From: Pandoraea cepalis
Lineage (GTDB): Bacteria > Pseudomonadota > Gammaproteobacteria > Burkholderiales > Burkholderiaceae
Assembly: GCF_902459665.1 (NCBI RefSeq)
Contig: NZ_CABPSL010000006.1
Coordinates: 1 to 64,000 of the forward strand
Direction: 5' to 3'
DNA: 64,000 bases
Shown: positions 1-8,996 of the stretch, one piece after another
Numbering within the stretch: position 1 is the first letter of the stretch
Layout of the letters: every line of letters starts with the position of its first letter
The notes under the pieces: generated by a model
The model's database searches: none
Told to the model about the DNA's origin: nothing
Seen by the model: only the letters and a program-made list of their open reading frames with translations
Position numbers and translations under genes: made by a program

Positions 1-245
1 CGGTCCGCGCCGATCGCCAGCGCCGTGCGCAGCGTCTCCTGCGCTTGCGCCACGCCCGCCGACACCGCGATCACTTCCGTCGCCACGCCCGCTTCCTTCA
101 GGCGCACCGCCTCCTCCACCGCGATTTCGTCGAACGGATTCATCGACATCTTCACGTTCGCGATGTCGACGCCACTGCCGTCGCTCTTCACGCGAACTTT
201 TACGTTGTAATCCACTACCCGTTTGACCGGTACCAGGATCTTCAT
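1..245 (-). CDS. etfB: Electron transfer flavoprotein beta subunit, N-terminal part (cut by window edge)
   Basis: The first 81 residues are visible; the gene runs off the left edge. The start [19 protein letters not shown] and the stretch [19 protein letters not shown] are characteristic of EtfB, the small subunit of the heterodimeric flavoprotein that takes electrons from acyl-CoA dehydrogenases and passes them to ETF-quinone oxidoreductase. EtfA is expected next, outside the window. A GGAG ribosome-binding site lies nine bases before the ATG. A TATAAT box and a palindromic operator lie just upstream, so the gene probably has its own regulated promoter. The family call is secure; the rest of the protein is unseen. 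Confidence 0.93.
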   Translation of the reverse strand, partial: MKILVPVKRVVDYNVKVRVKSDGSGVDIANVKMSMNPFDEIAVEEAVRLKEAGVATEVIAVSAGVAQAQETLRTALAIGAD

Positions 246-614
246 GAACTCGCTCCAAAGTTACGTTAACGTCAATCCGCTGTCATTATAACCACACAGC
301 GAATGACGCATTTGTTGTCGATTCAATGCATTTTGTGGCGTTAATTCGTGATGCCCGTCTGATTTGCCGCAAATGCACAATCCGCAAGTCAGCGACGCCA
401 TAACGCGACCGGTACGCGCTGTCACGCAACCGATTAACCCCGAACGATCGTGCTACTTTTATGGAAATCTCGACGGGCAGCCAGTCCCCGTGTGGTGCAT
501 TTCCTCTAGAGAAATCACCCCGCCGCTCAGGCGCCTATGATCGAATGGCGCACCCGATAATCGCTGTGCCATCGCACGCGTGACGGCCACTCGGCCAACG
601 CGTCAGGAGGAGAC
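246..614. other. Divergent intergenic region between etfB and the hydrolase gene
   Basis: This 369-base stretch is AT-richer than its surroundings. It holds the etfB promoter (TATAAT at 285-290 on the minus strand) and the palindrome at 261-275. No convincing -35 box is visible at 16-18 bp spacing. The right side must carry the promoter of the rightward hydrolase gene, but I cannot pick one. No RNA gene or open frame of interest is seen. Confidence 0.5.
261..275. promoter_or_regulatory. Palindromic operator before etfB
   Basis: TTACGTTAACGTCAA contains the perfect 10-bp palindrome ACGTTAACGT (263-272). It lies between the etfB start and a TATAAT -10 box on the minus strand (285-290), so it overlaps the expected transcription start, a repressor-like position. 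From memory it resembles the AT-flanked ACGT-centred sites of MerR-family LiuR regulators of branched-chain acyl-CoA catabolism, whose regulons can include etf genes. The palindrome is seen; the regulator is inferred. Confidence 0.55.
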
Positions 615-1520
615 ATGACTACGTATTCCGAATCGCGCCTGCACGCGAGCGACGGCCTTTCACTGCACGTCCATTGCTGGACGCCCGATACCGGGGGCGC
701 GCGCTTGCGCGCGGTGGTGGCCATCATCCACGGGATGGGCGAGCACGGCGGGCGTTACGCACGCCTGGCGGAGCACTTCGCCGCGCAAGGCCTCGCCACC
801 GTCACTTACGACCTTCGCGGGCACGGCCGCTCGGGCGGCGCGCGCGTCTTTGTGAAGCATTTCGACGAGTACCTCGACGACACTGAAATCTTCCTCACGC
901 ATGTGCGCACCCAGTTCGGTCCGGCACCGTTGTTCCTGCTCGGCCACAGCATGGGGGGCGCCATCGCAGCCTTGTACACCATCACTCGGGCACCGGCGAA
1001 CGTGCGCGCGCTGATGCTGAGCAGCCCGGCGCTCGCGCCCGGTGAGCCCGTCGCCCCATGGATGGTGAAAGCCGGGCGCTGGGTGTCGCGCTGGCTGCCC
1101 AAGGTGCCCGTCTTCAAGATCGATCCTGCCATGATCGCGCGCGACAAGGCCGTGGTGGCCGCCGCGAAGCAAGATCCACTCAACGCCTATCGCGGCACGC
1201 CGGCGCGCACCGCCGCCGAGCTGCTCGACGCGATGGCGCGCATTCACGCCAACGCCGACGCGCTACGTCTGCCGCTGTACGTCTTCCACGGCACCGCCGA
1301 CCGACTCACCGCCCCATGGGCAAGCGAGCAATTCCACGGCAACGCGGGCTCGCAGGACAAGACACTGCGCCTCTATCCCGGGCACTTTCACGAAACGCTC
1401 AACGATCTCGATCGCGAAAAGGTCATCGACGAACTGACACAGTGGCTGATGCAACACCTGCCCGAGACGCCAGTGGCGCAGCCGACGCAACCGACCGTCG
1501 GGGCACACGACAGCGTCTGA
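615..1520 (+). CDS. Alpha/beta hydrolase, monoacylglycerol lipase-like
   Basis: A 301-residue serine hydrolase of the lysophospholipase/monoglyceride lipase group. Visible motifs are the oxyanion-hole stretch HGMGEHGGRY (39-48), the nucleophile elbow GHSMGG with Ser112, the acid Asp229 in FHGTADRLT, and a C-terminal YPGHFHETLND carrying the catalytic His (probably His259). There is no signal peptide, so it should act in the cytoplasm on acylglycerols or similar esters. The ATG follows a GGAGG ribosome-binding site at good spacing. It is followed by fpr with about 120 bases between. The exact substrate cannot be told from sequence. Confidence 0.85.
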   Translation: MTTYSESRLHASDGLSLHVHCWTPDTGGARLRAVVAIIHGMGEHGGRYARLAEHFAAQGLATVTYDLRGHGRSGGARVFVKHFDEYLDDTEIFLTHVRTQFGPAPLFLLGHSMGGAIAALYTITRAPANVRALMLSSPALAPGEPVAPWMVKAGRWVSRWLPKVPVFKIDPAMIARDKAVVAAAKQDPLNAYRGTPARTAAELLDAMARIHANADALRLPLYVFHGTADRLTAPWASEQFHGNAGSQDKTLRLYPGHFHETLNDLDREKVIDELTQWLMQHLPETPVAQPTQPTVGAHDSV

Positions 1521-1642
1521 GCATTGGCGTGGGCCAAGCACCCGACACACGCCCGGAACCCCGCACGCGAGCAGGGTCTCGTCACGCGCTGCCCTGCTGC
1601 GCGCTACACTGAAGACGTGTGGAACTGCGAGGAGCCTCCGGC

Positions 1643-2425
1643 ATGCAAGCGCAGACGAAATACTCGCCGCAAACGGTCACCGGCATGCATTTCTGGACGC
1701 CGACGATCTTCAGTATCAAGACCACGCGACCGCCCGGCCTGCAATTTACAGCGGGACAGTTCGTGCGGCTCGGACTTCCCGACGACGACAGCGAAAGCGG
1801 CGAGATGATCTGGCGCCCCTATTCATTGGTGAACTCGCCCAATGAAGATACATTGGAGTTCTACCTGATCACGATTCCCGAGGGGAAACTCACGCCCCGT
1901 CTGGCGCAACTCAAGGTCGGCGACACGCTCTTCGTCGATCACACCGCCTATGGCTTCCTGACGCTCGACCGATTCACCGGCGGCGAAGACCTCTGGCTGC
2001 TCGCCACCGGTACTGGTCTGGCACCCTTTGTGTCGATCCTGCGCGACCCCGCGGTATGGCACCGCTTCAAACGCCTCTTCGTCGTGCACAGCGTGCGATG
2101 GGCGCACGACCTCGCCTATTACGACGAGCTGAAGCATTTCTCGCACCCCGACGTCGATCCGTCGCTGGTCGATAAACTGAATTACGCCGCGTGCGTGACG
2201 CGCGAGCAAGCGCCAGGCGCGCTGAACGGACGTGTGACGTCGCTGCTGGCGTCAGGCGAGCTGGAGAAGGCGATGGGGGCGACGCTCGACCCGGCCACGT
2301 CGCGCATCATGGTTTGCGGCAATCCGGACATGATCAAGGCGCTGCGCGCCTGGTTCACCGACAAGGGATACGCCGTGAGCCGTACGGCGATGCCCGGGCC
2401 GCTCGTGCTGGAAAAGCAGTGGTAA
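1643..2425 (+). CDS. fpr: Ferredoxin--NADP(+) reductase
   Basis: A 260-residue flavoprotein of the bacterial Fpr type, which exchanges electrons between NADPH and ferredoxin or flavodoxin. It has the FAD-binding RPYSLVNSP (58-66), the NADP-binding LLATGTGLAPFVSILRD stretch, and the short C-terminal tail VLEKQW with a terminal aromatic residue, typical of the bacterial subclass. I chose the ATG at 1643 because GAGGAG sits eight bases before it; an in-frame GTG at 1619 would add eight residues. It converges on the crotonase gene. Confidence 0.88.
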   Translation: MQAQTKYSPQTVTGMHFWTPTIFSIKTTRPPGLQFTAGQFVRLGLPDDDSESGEMIWRPYSLVNSPNEDTLEFYLITIPEGKLTPRLAQLKVGDTLFVDHTAYGFLTLDRFTGGEDLWLLATGTGLAPFVSILRDPAVWHRFKRLFVVHSVRWAHDLAYYDELKHFSHPDVDPSLVDKLNYAACVTREQAPGALNGRVTSLLASGELEKAMGATLDPATSRIMVCGNPDMIKALRAWFTDKGYAVSRTAMPGPLVLEKQW

Positions 2426-2503
2426 GGCGCGAGAATCGCGAAACGATTCGATAAGCACGTTCGGCGCCCAAAACGCATCGGGCGCTTCGGGCCGCCGTCC
2501 CCG

Positions 2504-3337
2504 TCAGTCGGGCCGCTTCGCCCAGTCGGGGGCGCGCTTCTCGATGAACGCTTGCACCCCTTCCAGCGCACATTCGTCCATCATGTTGCAGGCCATCGTC
2601 TGCCCGGCCATCTGATAAGCGGCCTCGATGCCGGTCTCGACCTGCCGGTAGAACAACCCCTTGCCCGCTGCCACCGCCGCGGCGGGCTTCGCCAGGATCG
2701 AACGGCATAGCGCCGCCACTTCCGCGTCAAGCCGCTCCATTGCCACCACACGATTGACGAGACCGCGCTCGCGGGCCGTCTGCGCGTCGATGAAATCGCC
2801 CGTGAGCAGCATCTCCATCGCCTGCTTGCGCGAGAGATTGCGCGAGAGGGCCACACCCGGCGTCGCGCAGAAAAGGCCGACGTTGATGCCGGAGACAGCG
2901 AAGCGCGCCGCCGACGTCGCCACCGCCAGATCGCACATCGCAACCAGTTGACATCCCGCCGCCGTTGCAATGCCATGCACGCGGGCAATGACCGGCTGCG
3001 GCATGCGCTGCATCGTCAGCATCACACGCGTGCATTGATTGAACAGCGCGCGGTAGCTGTCGAGCGACGGTTCGGCGCGCATTTCCTTGAGATCGTGTCC
3101 GGCACAGAACGCCGGACCGGCGGCCGCCAGCACAACCACGCGCGCGCTGGCATCGCGCTGCGTGTCGTCGAGCGCACGTTGCAGCGCGTCGAGCATCGCT
3201 ATCGAGAGGGCGTTGAATTGACGCGGGCGATTCAGCGTCAGCGTGACCACACCGGCCAGCTCGCCTTCACCTCGCGTGACGAGAACAAGCGGCTCAGGCG
3301 TCGCTGTCGTCGCTGTTGTCGCTTCGGATGCGGTCAT
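2504..3337 (-). CDS. Enoyl-CoA hydratase/isomerase family protein (ECHDC3-like)
   Basis: A crotonase-fold protein of 277 residues with VTLTLNRPRQFNALS near the N terminus, the oxyanion-hole stretch AFCAGHDLKEM, and the GINVGLFCATPGVALSRN region seen in ECHDC3-type members. The start at 3337 is preceded by GGGAGAGAG; an ATG 12 codons upstream has no such site. The typical hydratase glutamate pair is not obvious, so the reaction is uncertain. It is followed at 3398 by the deacetylase gene on the same strand; the two may be co-transcribed. Confidence 0.8.
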   Translation of the reverse strand: MTASEATTATTATPEPLVLVTRGEGELAGVVTLTLNRPRQFNALSIAMLDALQRALDDTQRDASARVVVLAAAGPAFCAGHDLKEMRAEPSLDSYRALFNQCTRVMLTMQRMPQPVIARVHGIATAAGCQLVAMCDLAVATSAARFAVSGINVGLFCATPGVALSRNLSRKQAMEMLLTGDFIDAQTARERGLVNRVVAMERLDAEVAALCRSILAKPAAAVAAGKGLFYRQVETGIEAAYQMAGQTMACNMMDECALEGVQAFIEKRAPDWAKRPD

Positions 3338-3397
3338 GGTCTCTCTCCCGTACCGCGTCGTCTCGCGCGGCATCGCACAGTCGTCAAGCGCGAATTA

Positions 3398-4321
3398 TCA
3401 AACGTCGGCGAGCACTTTCAGATGCGCCACGACACTGCGTCCGAGCGCCGAAAGGTTGTAGCCGCCCTCCAGGCAGCTCACAATGCGCCCCTTCGCATGA
3501 CGATCCGCCACCGCTTTCACGCGTTCGGTGATCCACGCGAAGTCCGCCTCGGTCAGACCGAGATTGCCGAGGTCATCTTCGCGGTGCGCGTCGAAGCCCG
3601 CCGAGAAGAAGATCATCTCCGGACGGAACGCGTCGAGTTGACCCAGCCAGCCGTAGTCGATCGCCTCACGGACCTGCATGCCCGAGGTACGCGCGGCGAT
3701 CGGAATGTTGAGCATGTTCGGTGCCGGATCGACCGCGCCCGAAAACGGGTAGAAAGGGTGCTGAAAAATGCCGCACATCAGCACGCGTTCATCGTTGCCG
3801 AACGCGGCTTCCGTGCCGTTGCCGTGATGCACGTCGAAGTCGACGATCGCCACCCGCGAGAGTCCGTGCACTTCGAGCGCGTGCGCCGCAGCGATCGCCA
3901 CGTTATTGAACAGACAAAAACCCATGGCGCGCGTAGGCGTGGCGTGATGGCCCGGCGGGCGAACGCTGCAAAACGCGTTGTCGAGCTCGCCGCGCAGCAC
4001 GGCATCGGTCGCCGCAATCGCCGCACCGGCCGCACGCGTGGCCGCACGCCACGAATACGGGTTGAGCAACGTGTCGGGATCGATCGGGAAATAGCCGGAC
4101 TCGGGGATGTTGTCGCGAATGAAGTCGATGTGATCCTGCGTGTGCACGAGCCGCAGGCTGGCCTCGTCGGCGGCTGGGGCTTCACGGCGCTCGAGCAGGC
4201 CGTCGATGCGTCCTGCGATCAATTGGTCCTCGATGGCACGCAGCCGTTCGGGACATTCCGGATGCCACTCGCCCATTTCGTGACGGATGCAATCGGGGTG
4301 CGTATAAAACCCGGTAGCCAT
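3398..4321 (-). CDS. Histone deacetylase family protein (class II, acetylpolyamine amidohydrolase-like)
   Basis: A 307-residue zinc deacetylase. The family motifs are present: RPPGHHATP with the active-site His pair (125-126), DFDVHHGNGTE with zinc ligands Asp163 and His165, and FSAGFDAHREDDLGNLGLT with the third ligand. The length is normal for bacterial class II members. Bacterial members remove acetyl groups from polyamines, acetoin-pathway proteins or other small amines; context does not decide which. It precedes the crotonase gene by 60 bases and probably shares its transcript. Confidence 0.85.
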   Translation of the reverse strand: MATGFYTHPDCIRHEMGEWHPECPERLRAIEDQLIAGRIDGLLERREAPAADEASLRLVHTQDHIDFIRDNIPESGYFPIDPDTLLNPYSWRAATRAAGAAIAATDAVLRGELDNAFCSVRPPGHHATPTRAMGFCLFNNVAIAAAHALEVHGLSRVAIVDFDVHHGNGTEAAFGNDERVLMCGIFQHPFYPFSGAVDPAPNMLNIPIAARTSGMQVREAIDYGWLGQLDAFRPEMIFFSAGFDAHREDDLGNLGLTEADFAWITERVKAVADRHAKGRIVSCLEGGYNLSALGRSVVAHLKVLADV

Positions 4322-4751
4322 TCGGTGTGTCGCCTATCGCTTCGAATCGTTATGGTGGGACGGGTGGGGGACGCCCGCCGTGCCGTGCGCCTCGCGTCCG
4401 GTAGCGGCCGGGCGGAGCGCGTGGCATGCGATGCCGCACTACACTGGCGCTCGCTTGCCGATGGCCGGCATCCCCCATGAGTCCTGTCACGGACAGTGCT
4501 CAGGCCTTAAGGTATCACAGGTGCACTCGGTTATACTGCCAAGCAGTCTCCCAGCAGACCCGTGTCAGCCGGCAAGGGCCGTTCACCTGAATTTCGGGAC
4601 GGCGGGAACCGGCATGAATGGTTGATGCTCTCGTTATCGGCGCGTATCGGATCACTGACGCACGCCCTGACGAACGCGTCAACGCGACTAACGCGACGGC
4701 GGCCAAGGTGGCTGCGTTGCCTTCGGACTTCATACAGGCCTGACAGACAGC
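4322..4751. other. Divergent intergenic region before mltB
   Basis: 430 bases between the deacetylase and mltB starts. A TATACT box at 4532-4537 on the plus strand could be the mltB -10, which would give a leader of about 200 bases; no good -35 box is seen. I find no RNA gene or repeat here. Confidence 0.35.
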
Positions 4752-5981
4752 ATGACATCACCGGTACGGATGTACGATTCGCTCTCGCCGGCGCACACGC
4801 GCCCGCCCCATCGACCGGACACTGACCGCCCTCGCGCGGCTGCCCTGCGCAAACGTGCCGACACCCCCTCCCTCTCGCCACTGTTGCGGCTCGCGCAGGC
4901 GTTCGGCGTGGCGCTTTGCGTCGGCACGTTCGCGCTGACGTCTGCCGGCGTGCACGCGCAAACACGCGCCAAGCCGATCGCAAAAGCGGAATTCGAGGAA
5001 GAGGTCGTACCGCAACGCTATGCGGCGAACCCCGAGGTCGACGCGTTCATCAACGACCTCGTGGCGCGCGACGGATTCGATCGCGCCGAGCTGCAAAATG
5101 TCTTCTCGCGCGTGGTGTTCTCGCAGACGGCGGCGCGTCTGGCGGCACCGCCCGCCACGCCCGGCCAGAAGAACTGGACACGGTACGAGCGGAATTTTCT
5201 CGATAACACGCGCATCAACGGCGGCGTGCGTTTCTGGAACCAGAACGCGGCGGCACTCGCGCGCGCGGCGAAACAATATGGGGTGCCCGAGGAGATCATC
5301 GTCGCGATCATCGGCGTCGAGACCATTTACGGGCGCAACATGGGCAACTTCCGCACCATCGATGCGCTCACCACGCTGGCGTTCGACTATCCGCCCGCCC
5401 GCAACCGGTCGGAGCGCATGGCGCTGTTTCGCAACGAGCTGGAAAACCTGTTGCTCTACGCGCGCGAGCGCGGGGTCGATCCGTTCGGCATCTACGGTTC
5501 GTACGCGGGCGCCATCGGCATTCCGCAGTTCATGCCGTCATCGATCCGCAACTACGCCGTCGATTACACCGGCGACGGCAAGATCAACCTCACGAACGAT
5601 GTGGCCGACGCCATCGGCAGCGTCGCCAATTTCCTCAAGCAGCACGGCTGGCAGGCGAAACAACCGATCGTCTGGAATATCGCCGGGGATCGCGGCAGTC
5701 AGGGGTTGGCCGAAGCCGGGGCAGACGGGCAACCTGAGCCGCATTGGAAGCTCGGCGACTTCATCAAGGCAGGCATGCTGATGAACGAGCCGCGGCTCGA
5801 TGTCGGGGCATCGCTCGACACGCCGGTGCTCATCGTCGATCTGCCTACGCCGGGACAAGCCACCGAATACCGCATGGGTCTGACGAACTTCTACGTGCTC
5901 ACGCGTTACAACCGCAGCTTCTTCTACGCGATGTCGGTGTACGATCTTGCCGACGCAATCAAGGCAGCGCGCGCTCCGTAA
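4752..5981 (+). CDS. mltB: Lytic murein transglycosylase B
   Basis: A 409-residue MltB/SLT-family protein that cleaves the MurNAc-GlcNAc bond of peptidoglycan and forms 1,6-anhydro-MurNAc ends. The catalytic glutamate is Glu190 in IIGVETIYGRNMGNF, followed by GIYGSYAGAIGIPQFMPSS and a DYTGDGKINL stretch typical of the family. A hydrophobic segment near residues 46-70 (ending AGVHAQ) is the likely signal sequence after an unusually long, basic N-terminal region. No lipobox is seen, so it is probably a soluble periplasmic form. The SD is weak; a start at the internal Met7 is possible. A strong hairpin follows the gene. Confidence 0.9.
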   Translation: MTSPVRMYDSLSPAHTRPPHRPDTDRPRAAALRKRADTPSLSPLLRLAQAFGVALCVGTFALTSAGVHAQTRAKPIAKAEFEEEVVPQRYAANPEVDAFINDLVARDGFDRAELQNVFSRVVFSQTAARLAAPPATPGQKNWTRYERNFLDNTRINGGVRFWNQNAAALARAAKQYGVPEEIIVAIIGVETIYGRNMGNFRTIDALTTLAFDYPPARNRSERMALFRNELENLLLYARERGVDPFGIYGSYAGAIGIPQFMPSSIRNYAVDYTGDGKINLTNDVADAIGSVANFLKQHGWQAKQPIVWNIAGDRGSQGLAEAGADGQPEPHWKLGDFIKAGMLMNEPRLDVGASLDTPVLIVDLPTPGQATEYRMGLTNFYVLTRYNRSFFYAMSVYDLADAIKAARAP

Positions 5982-6008
5982 GACAGGATGCCGAGCTGCA
6001 CTCGCCAC

Positions 6009-6039
6009 GCAAAACGGGACCCACTGGGTCCCGTTTTGC
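6009..6039. terminator. Bidirectional terminator between mltB and cysM
   Basis: A perfect 15-bp inverted repeat: GCAAAACGGGACCCA (6009-6023), one base, then its exact complement (6025-6039). The stem has A4/T4 ends on both sides and lies between convergent genes, as expected for a terminator that serves both. Confidence 0.85.
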
Positions 6040-6087
6040 ATGGTGCGAGACATCCCGTCACGTGCGCGTGACCGGCACCGCAGCGCA

Positions 6088-6990
6088 TTACGCCGGGAAC
6101 ACCCCGGTCGACAAATAACGATCGCCGCGATCGCACACCACGAACACGATAGTGGCGTTCTCGACTTCATGCGCCAGATTCAACGCAATCTGGCAGGCGC
6201 CCGCAGCCGAGATGCCGCAGAAAATCCCCTCTTCCGCCGCAAGACGGCGCGCCATGATTTCCGCTTCCGCCTGCGTCACGGAGATGGTGCGATCCACACG
6301 TGCCCGATCGAAGATCTTCGGCAGGTAGGCTTCCGGCCACTTTCGAATGCCCGGGATGCGCGAGCCTTCGGCCGGCTCGGCGCCGATGATCTGCACCGCG
6401 TCGCTCTGCTCTTTCAGATACTGCGATACGCCCATGATCGTGCCCGTCGTACCCATCGCGGAAACGAAGTGCGTGACGCGCCCTTCAGTATCGCGCCAGA
6501 TCTCCGGACCGGTACTCTCGTAGTGCGCAAGCGGGTTGTCCGGGTTGGCGAACTGGTCGAGGATGATGCCGCGTCCGTCGCGCTGCATCTGCTCGGCGAG
6601 ATCGCGGGCGTATTCCATGCCCCCCTTGACTGGCGTCAGGATGATCTCGGCGCCATACGCACCCATGCTCTGACGGCGCTCGATGGAGAGATCTTCCGGC
6701 ATGACGAGGACCATCTTGTAGCCGCGAACGGCCGCAGCCATCGCCAGCGCAATGCCGGTATTGCCGGACGTGGCTTCAATCAGCGTATCGCCGGGCTTGA
6801 TGCGACCGCGCAATTCGGCGTGCTTGATCATCGACAGCGCCGGACGGTCTTTCACCGACCCCGCCGGGTTGTTGCCCTCGAGCTTGCCGAGAATCACGTT
6901 GTTGCGGCGACGGATTTCGTCGTCGGGCAAACGCATCAGTTGTACCAGCGGCGTATTGCCGATGGTGTCTTCGATAGTCTTGTAGGCCAT
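6088..6990 (-). CDS. cysM: Cysteine synthase B (O-acetylserine sulfhydrylase B)
   Basis: A 300-residue PLP enzyme making cysteine from O-acetylserine and sulfide or thiosulfate. Lys47 in EGNNPAGSVKDRPA is the PLP lysine; EATSGNTGIALAMAA binds substrate and GTTGTIMGVS holds the cofactor phosphate. The N-terminal ETI-like start MAYKTIEDTIGNTPLVQL and the short length place it with CysM rather than CysK. The start at 6990 matches the family; the frame stays open upstream only because of the GC-rich comEA neighbour. The sulfate-assimilation genes at 58-63 kb supply its sulfide. Confidence 0.93.
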   Translation of the reverse strand: MAYKTIEDTIGNTPLVQLMRLPDDEIRRRNNVILGKLEGNNPAGSVKDRPALSMIKHAELRGRIKPGDTLIEATSGNTGIALAMAAAVRGYKMVLVMPEDLSIERRQSMGAYGAEIILTPVKGGMEYARDLAEQMQRDGRGIILDQFANPDNPLAHYESTGPEIWRDTEGRVTHFVSAMGTTGTIMGVSQYLKEQSDAVQIIGAEPAEGSRIPGIRKWPEAYLPKIFDRARVDRTISVTQAEAEIMARRLAAEEGIFCGISAAGACQIALNLAHEVENATIVFVVCDRGDRYLSTGVFPA

Positions 6991-7108
6991 TGCGCTAAGC
7001 TGTTTCGGTCGGGAATCGGAACATTCTAATCCACCGGCCATGTCCGCGCTCAGGGGAGGGATTTCGGCCAGACATCGCAATGGCGATGCCCGGCCGCCCG
7101 TCGGGGCG

Positions 7109-7816
7109 TCAGAGCTTCGGTGCGCTAGCCGCCGACGGAGCCTTGGCCTTCTTTGATTTGGAGGGCTTTGCCGGGGCTGCGGCGGGCGCGGGCGCGGCCG
7201 CCGGCGCCGATGCCGCGGCAGGGGCCGCGCCCGCCTTGGCCGCCTTGGCCGCCTTGGCCGCCTTGGCATCCTTCGACTTCTTCGACCGGGTCGCCTTCGC
7301 GTCCGATGCGCCTGCGGCCGATGCCGCCACCGGAGCCGGCGTCGAAGGCTTGGCCGACATAGTCGCCGCACTTGGCGCCGCAGGCTTCATCGTCGAACCG
7401 GCGGCAGGCGTCGGCACAGGCGTCTTTTGCGTCGTCGTCGATGGGACAGGCGCCGCCGGCGTCATGGGCTTGGCGGTCGTCGCAGGTGCCACAGGCGTTT
7501 GCGCGGCAGGCGGCATCGGTTTGGCCGGTGCCGCAGGCGCCGCAGCCCCACCCTGCCCGTTGATCGTCATGCCTTCGGACTGAAGCGTGGTCACGGACTT
7601 GGCGCCCAGCCCCTTGACGCGTTTGGCAACGTCCGCCGCATCCTTGTAAGGACCGTGGGCGTTACGCTCGTCGATGATGGCTTTGGATTTGACCGGCCCA
7701 ATGCCCTTGAGCGATTCGAGCTGCGCCTGATCGGCGGTATTGATGTCGACAGCAGCCATGGCCAGGCCGCACAGGGTGAAAAAGGCAACAACCGCCAGCA
7801 AGAACTTGCGAAGCAT
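7109..7816 (-). CDS. ComEA-like helix-hairpin-helix protein with a long Ala/Pro/Lys tail
   Basis: A 235-residue protein. It starts with a clear signal peptide (MLRKFLLAVVAFFTLCGLAMA), then a ComEA-type helix-hairpin-helix domain (about 22-85) with VDINTADQAQLESLKGIGP, which binds DNA in the periplasm during uptake. The remaining 150 or so residues are low-complexity Pro/Ala, ending in Lys clusters (RSKKSKDAKAAKAAKAAKA, KPSKSKKAKAP). That tail is absent from usual ComEA-like proteins of Burkholderiales, which end soon after the HhH domain. It resembles histone H1-like tails, so it may add nonspecific DNA binding. A role in competence or DNA binding is inferred. Confidence 0.8.
   Translation of the reverse strand: MLRKFLLAVVAFFTLCGLAMAAVDINTADQAQLESLKGIGPVKSKAIIDERNAHGPYKDAADVAKRVKGLGAKSVTTLQSEGMTINGQGGAAAPAAPAKPMPPAAQTPVAPATTAKPMTPAAPVPSTTTQKTPVPTPAAGSTMKPAAPSAATMSAKPSTPAPVAASAAGASDAKATRSKKSKDAKAAKAAKAAKAGAAPAAASAPAAAPAPAAAPAKPSKSKKAKAPSAASAPKL
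7233..7268 (-). repeat. Four 9-bp tandem repeats in the comEA tail
   Basis: On the plus strand GCCTTGGCC occurs three times in a row (7233-7259), followed by a fourth copy with one change (7260-7268). In the gene it encodes a run of Ala-Lys-Ala units. Slippage could change the tail length between strains. Confidence 0.85.
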
Positions 7817-7943
7817 GATCTGTTCCTTATGAAGTCACTCGGGCCGATATCGAGGATATCGTGGACATCCTCGACACCCCGATTATGGCTTAACGTCCAG
7901 GAACGGCTACGGATGACATCGCACGCCCACAACATCAAACAAC

Positions 7944-7967
7944 ACGGGGAGCCAGTAGGCTCCCCGT
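7944..7967 (-). terminator. Hairpin after hldD
   Basis: A perfect 10-bp stem, ACGGGGAGCC / GGCTCCCCGT with loop AGTA, 25 bases after the hldD stop on the minus strand. The following T-rich stretch is interrupted (GTTGTTTGATG), so termination may be moderate. Confidence 0.65.
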
Positions 7968-7991
7968 CCGTCTTGCGCCGTGATTCGCCAT

Positions 7992-8996
7992 TTACTGCGC
8001 GAGCAACCAGCGCACGTACCGCGAGACGCCCTCACCCACCGTGTAGAAAGGCTGCTGATAACCACCCGATTGGCGAAGATGATCAATGTTCGCCTGCGTA
8101 AAGCATTGGTACTTGCCGCGCAGCGCGTCGGGGAACGGGATGTACTCCACGAGTCCCTGCTTGACCAGTTCGTCGAGCGACAGCGCCGACTCACCCGCTT
8201 CGGCGCGAAGCGTGTTGATCACGGCAACGGCGATATCGTTGAACGGCTGGGCACGGCCCGTGCCGAGGTTGAAGATGCCGCTTCGCTCAGGATGGTCGAA
8301 AAAGTGCAGGTTCACCTTCACCACGTCTTCCACCGACACAAAGTCGCGGCTTTGCGTACCGGCAGCGTAGCCGTTGTATTCACCGAAGAGCTTCACCCGA
8401 CCATTGGCGCGGAATTCGTTGAAGTTGTGGAACGCGACCGAGGCCATACGCCCCTTGTGCGCCTCACGCGCGCCATAGACGTTGAAGTAGCGAAAACCGG
8501 CCACCTGACTCGGAAGCTTGCCGCCGGCCTCGCGCATCGCCCGACGCACGATCTGGTCGAATAGAAACTTCGAGTAACCGTAGACGTTGAGCGGTTTCTC
8601 GAATTCCCGCGTTTCCACAAACGTTTCCGACGCACCGTACGTCGCCGCAGACGAGGCGTAGAGGAACGGCACGGTCTGCGCCTGGCACGCTTCGAACAAC
8701 GCACGCGTATAACGGAAGTTGTTCTCCATCATGTAGCGGCCGTCGGTCTCCATGGTGTCGGAGCAGGCGCCTTCGTGGAAAATCGCGCGCACACGGCCGA
8801 ATTCACGACGCTGGAAGCGCGCGACGAAGTCGGTCTTGTCGAGGTAATCGCTGATCTCACAGTCGACCAGGTTGCGGAACTTGTCGGCGCGCGTGAGGTT
8901 GTCGACTGCCACGATGTCGGTTTCGCCGCGCTCGTTGAGGGCTTTGACGAGGTTGGCGCCAATGAAGCCCGCGGCACCGGTCACGATGATGGTCAT
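7992..8996 (-). CDS. hldD: ADP-L-glycero-D-manno-heptose 6-epimerase
   Basis: A 334-residue short-chain epimerase (also called RfaD/GmhD) that inverts C6 of ADP-D-glycero-manno-heptose in the last step of heptose precursor synthesis for LPS inner core. It begins with the Rossmann motif [15 protein letters not shown] and carries the YGYSK catalytic Tyr-x3-Lys motif. The start overlaps the hldA stop by four bases (ATGA), so the two are translationally coupled. It is the last gene of the ugd-hldA-hldD group. Confidence 0.95.
   Translation of the reverse strand: MTIIVTGAAGFIGANLVKALNERGETDIVAVDNLTRADKFRNLVDCEISDYLDKTDFVARFQRREFGRVRAIFHEGACSDTMETDGRYMMENNFRYTRALFEACQAQTVPFLYASSAATYGASETFVETREFEKPLNVYGYSKFLFDQIVRRAMREAGGKLPSQVAGFRYFNVYGAREAHKGRMASVAFHNFNEFRANGRVKLFGEYNGYAAGTQSRDFVSVEDVVKVNLHFFDHPERSGIFNLGTGRAQPFNDIAVAVINTLRAEAGESALSLDELVKQGLVEYIPFPDALRGKYQCFTQANIDHLRQSGGYQQPFYTVGEGVSRYVRWLLAQ

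Noticed and set aside
2464-2485. GCGCCC / GGGCGC hairpin between fpr and the crotonase gene
   Set aside because: A six-pair stem with a ten-base loop and no T run is expected by chance at this GC content.
2948-4480. A 510-codon plus-strand frame across the crotonase and deacetylase genes
   Set aside because: It covers two well-supported genes on the other strand and is Arg/His-rich without motifs.
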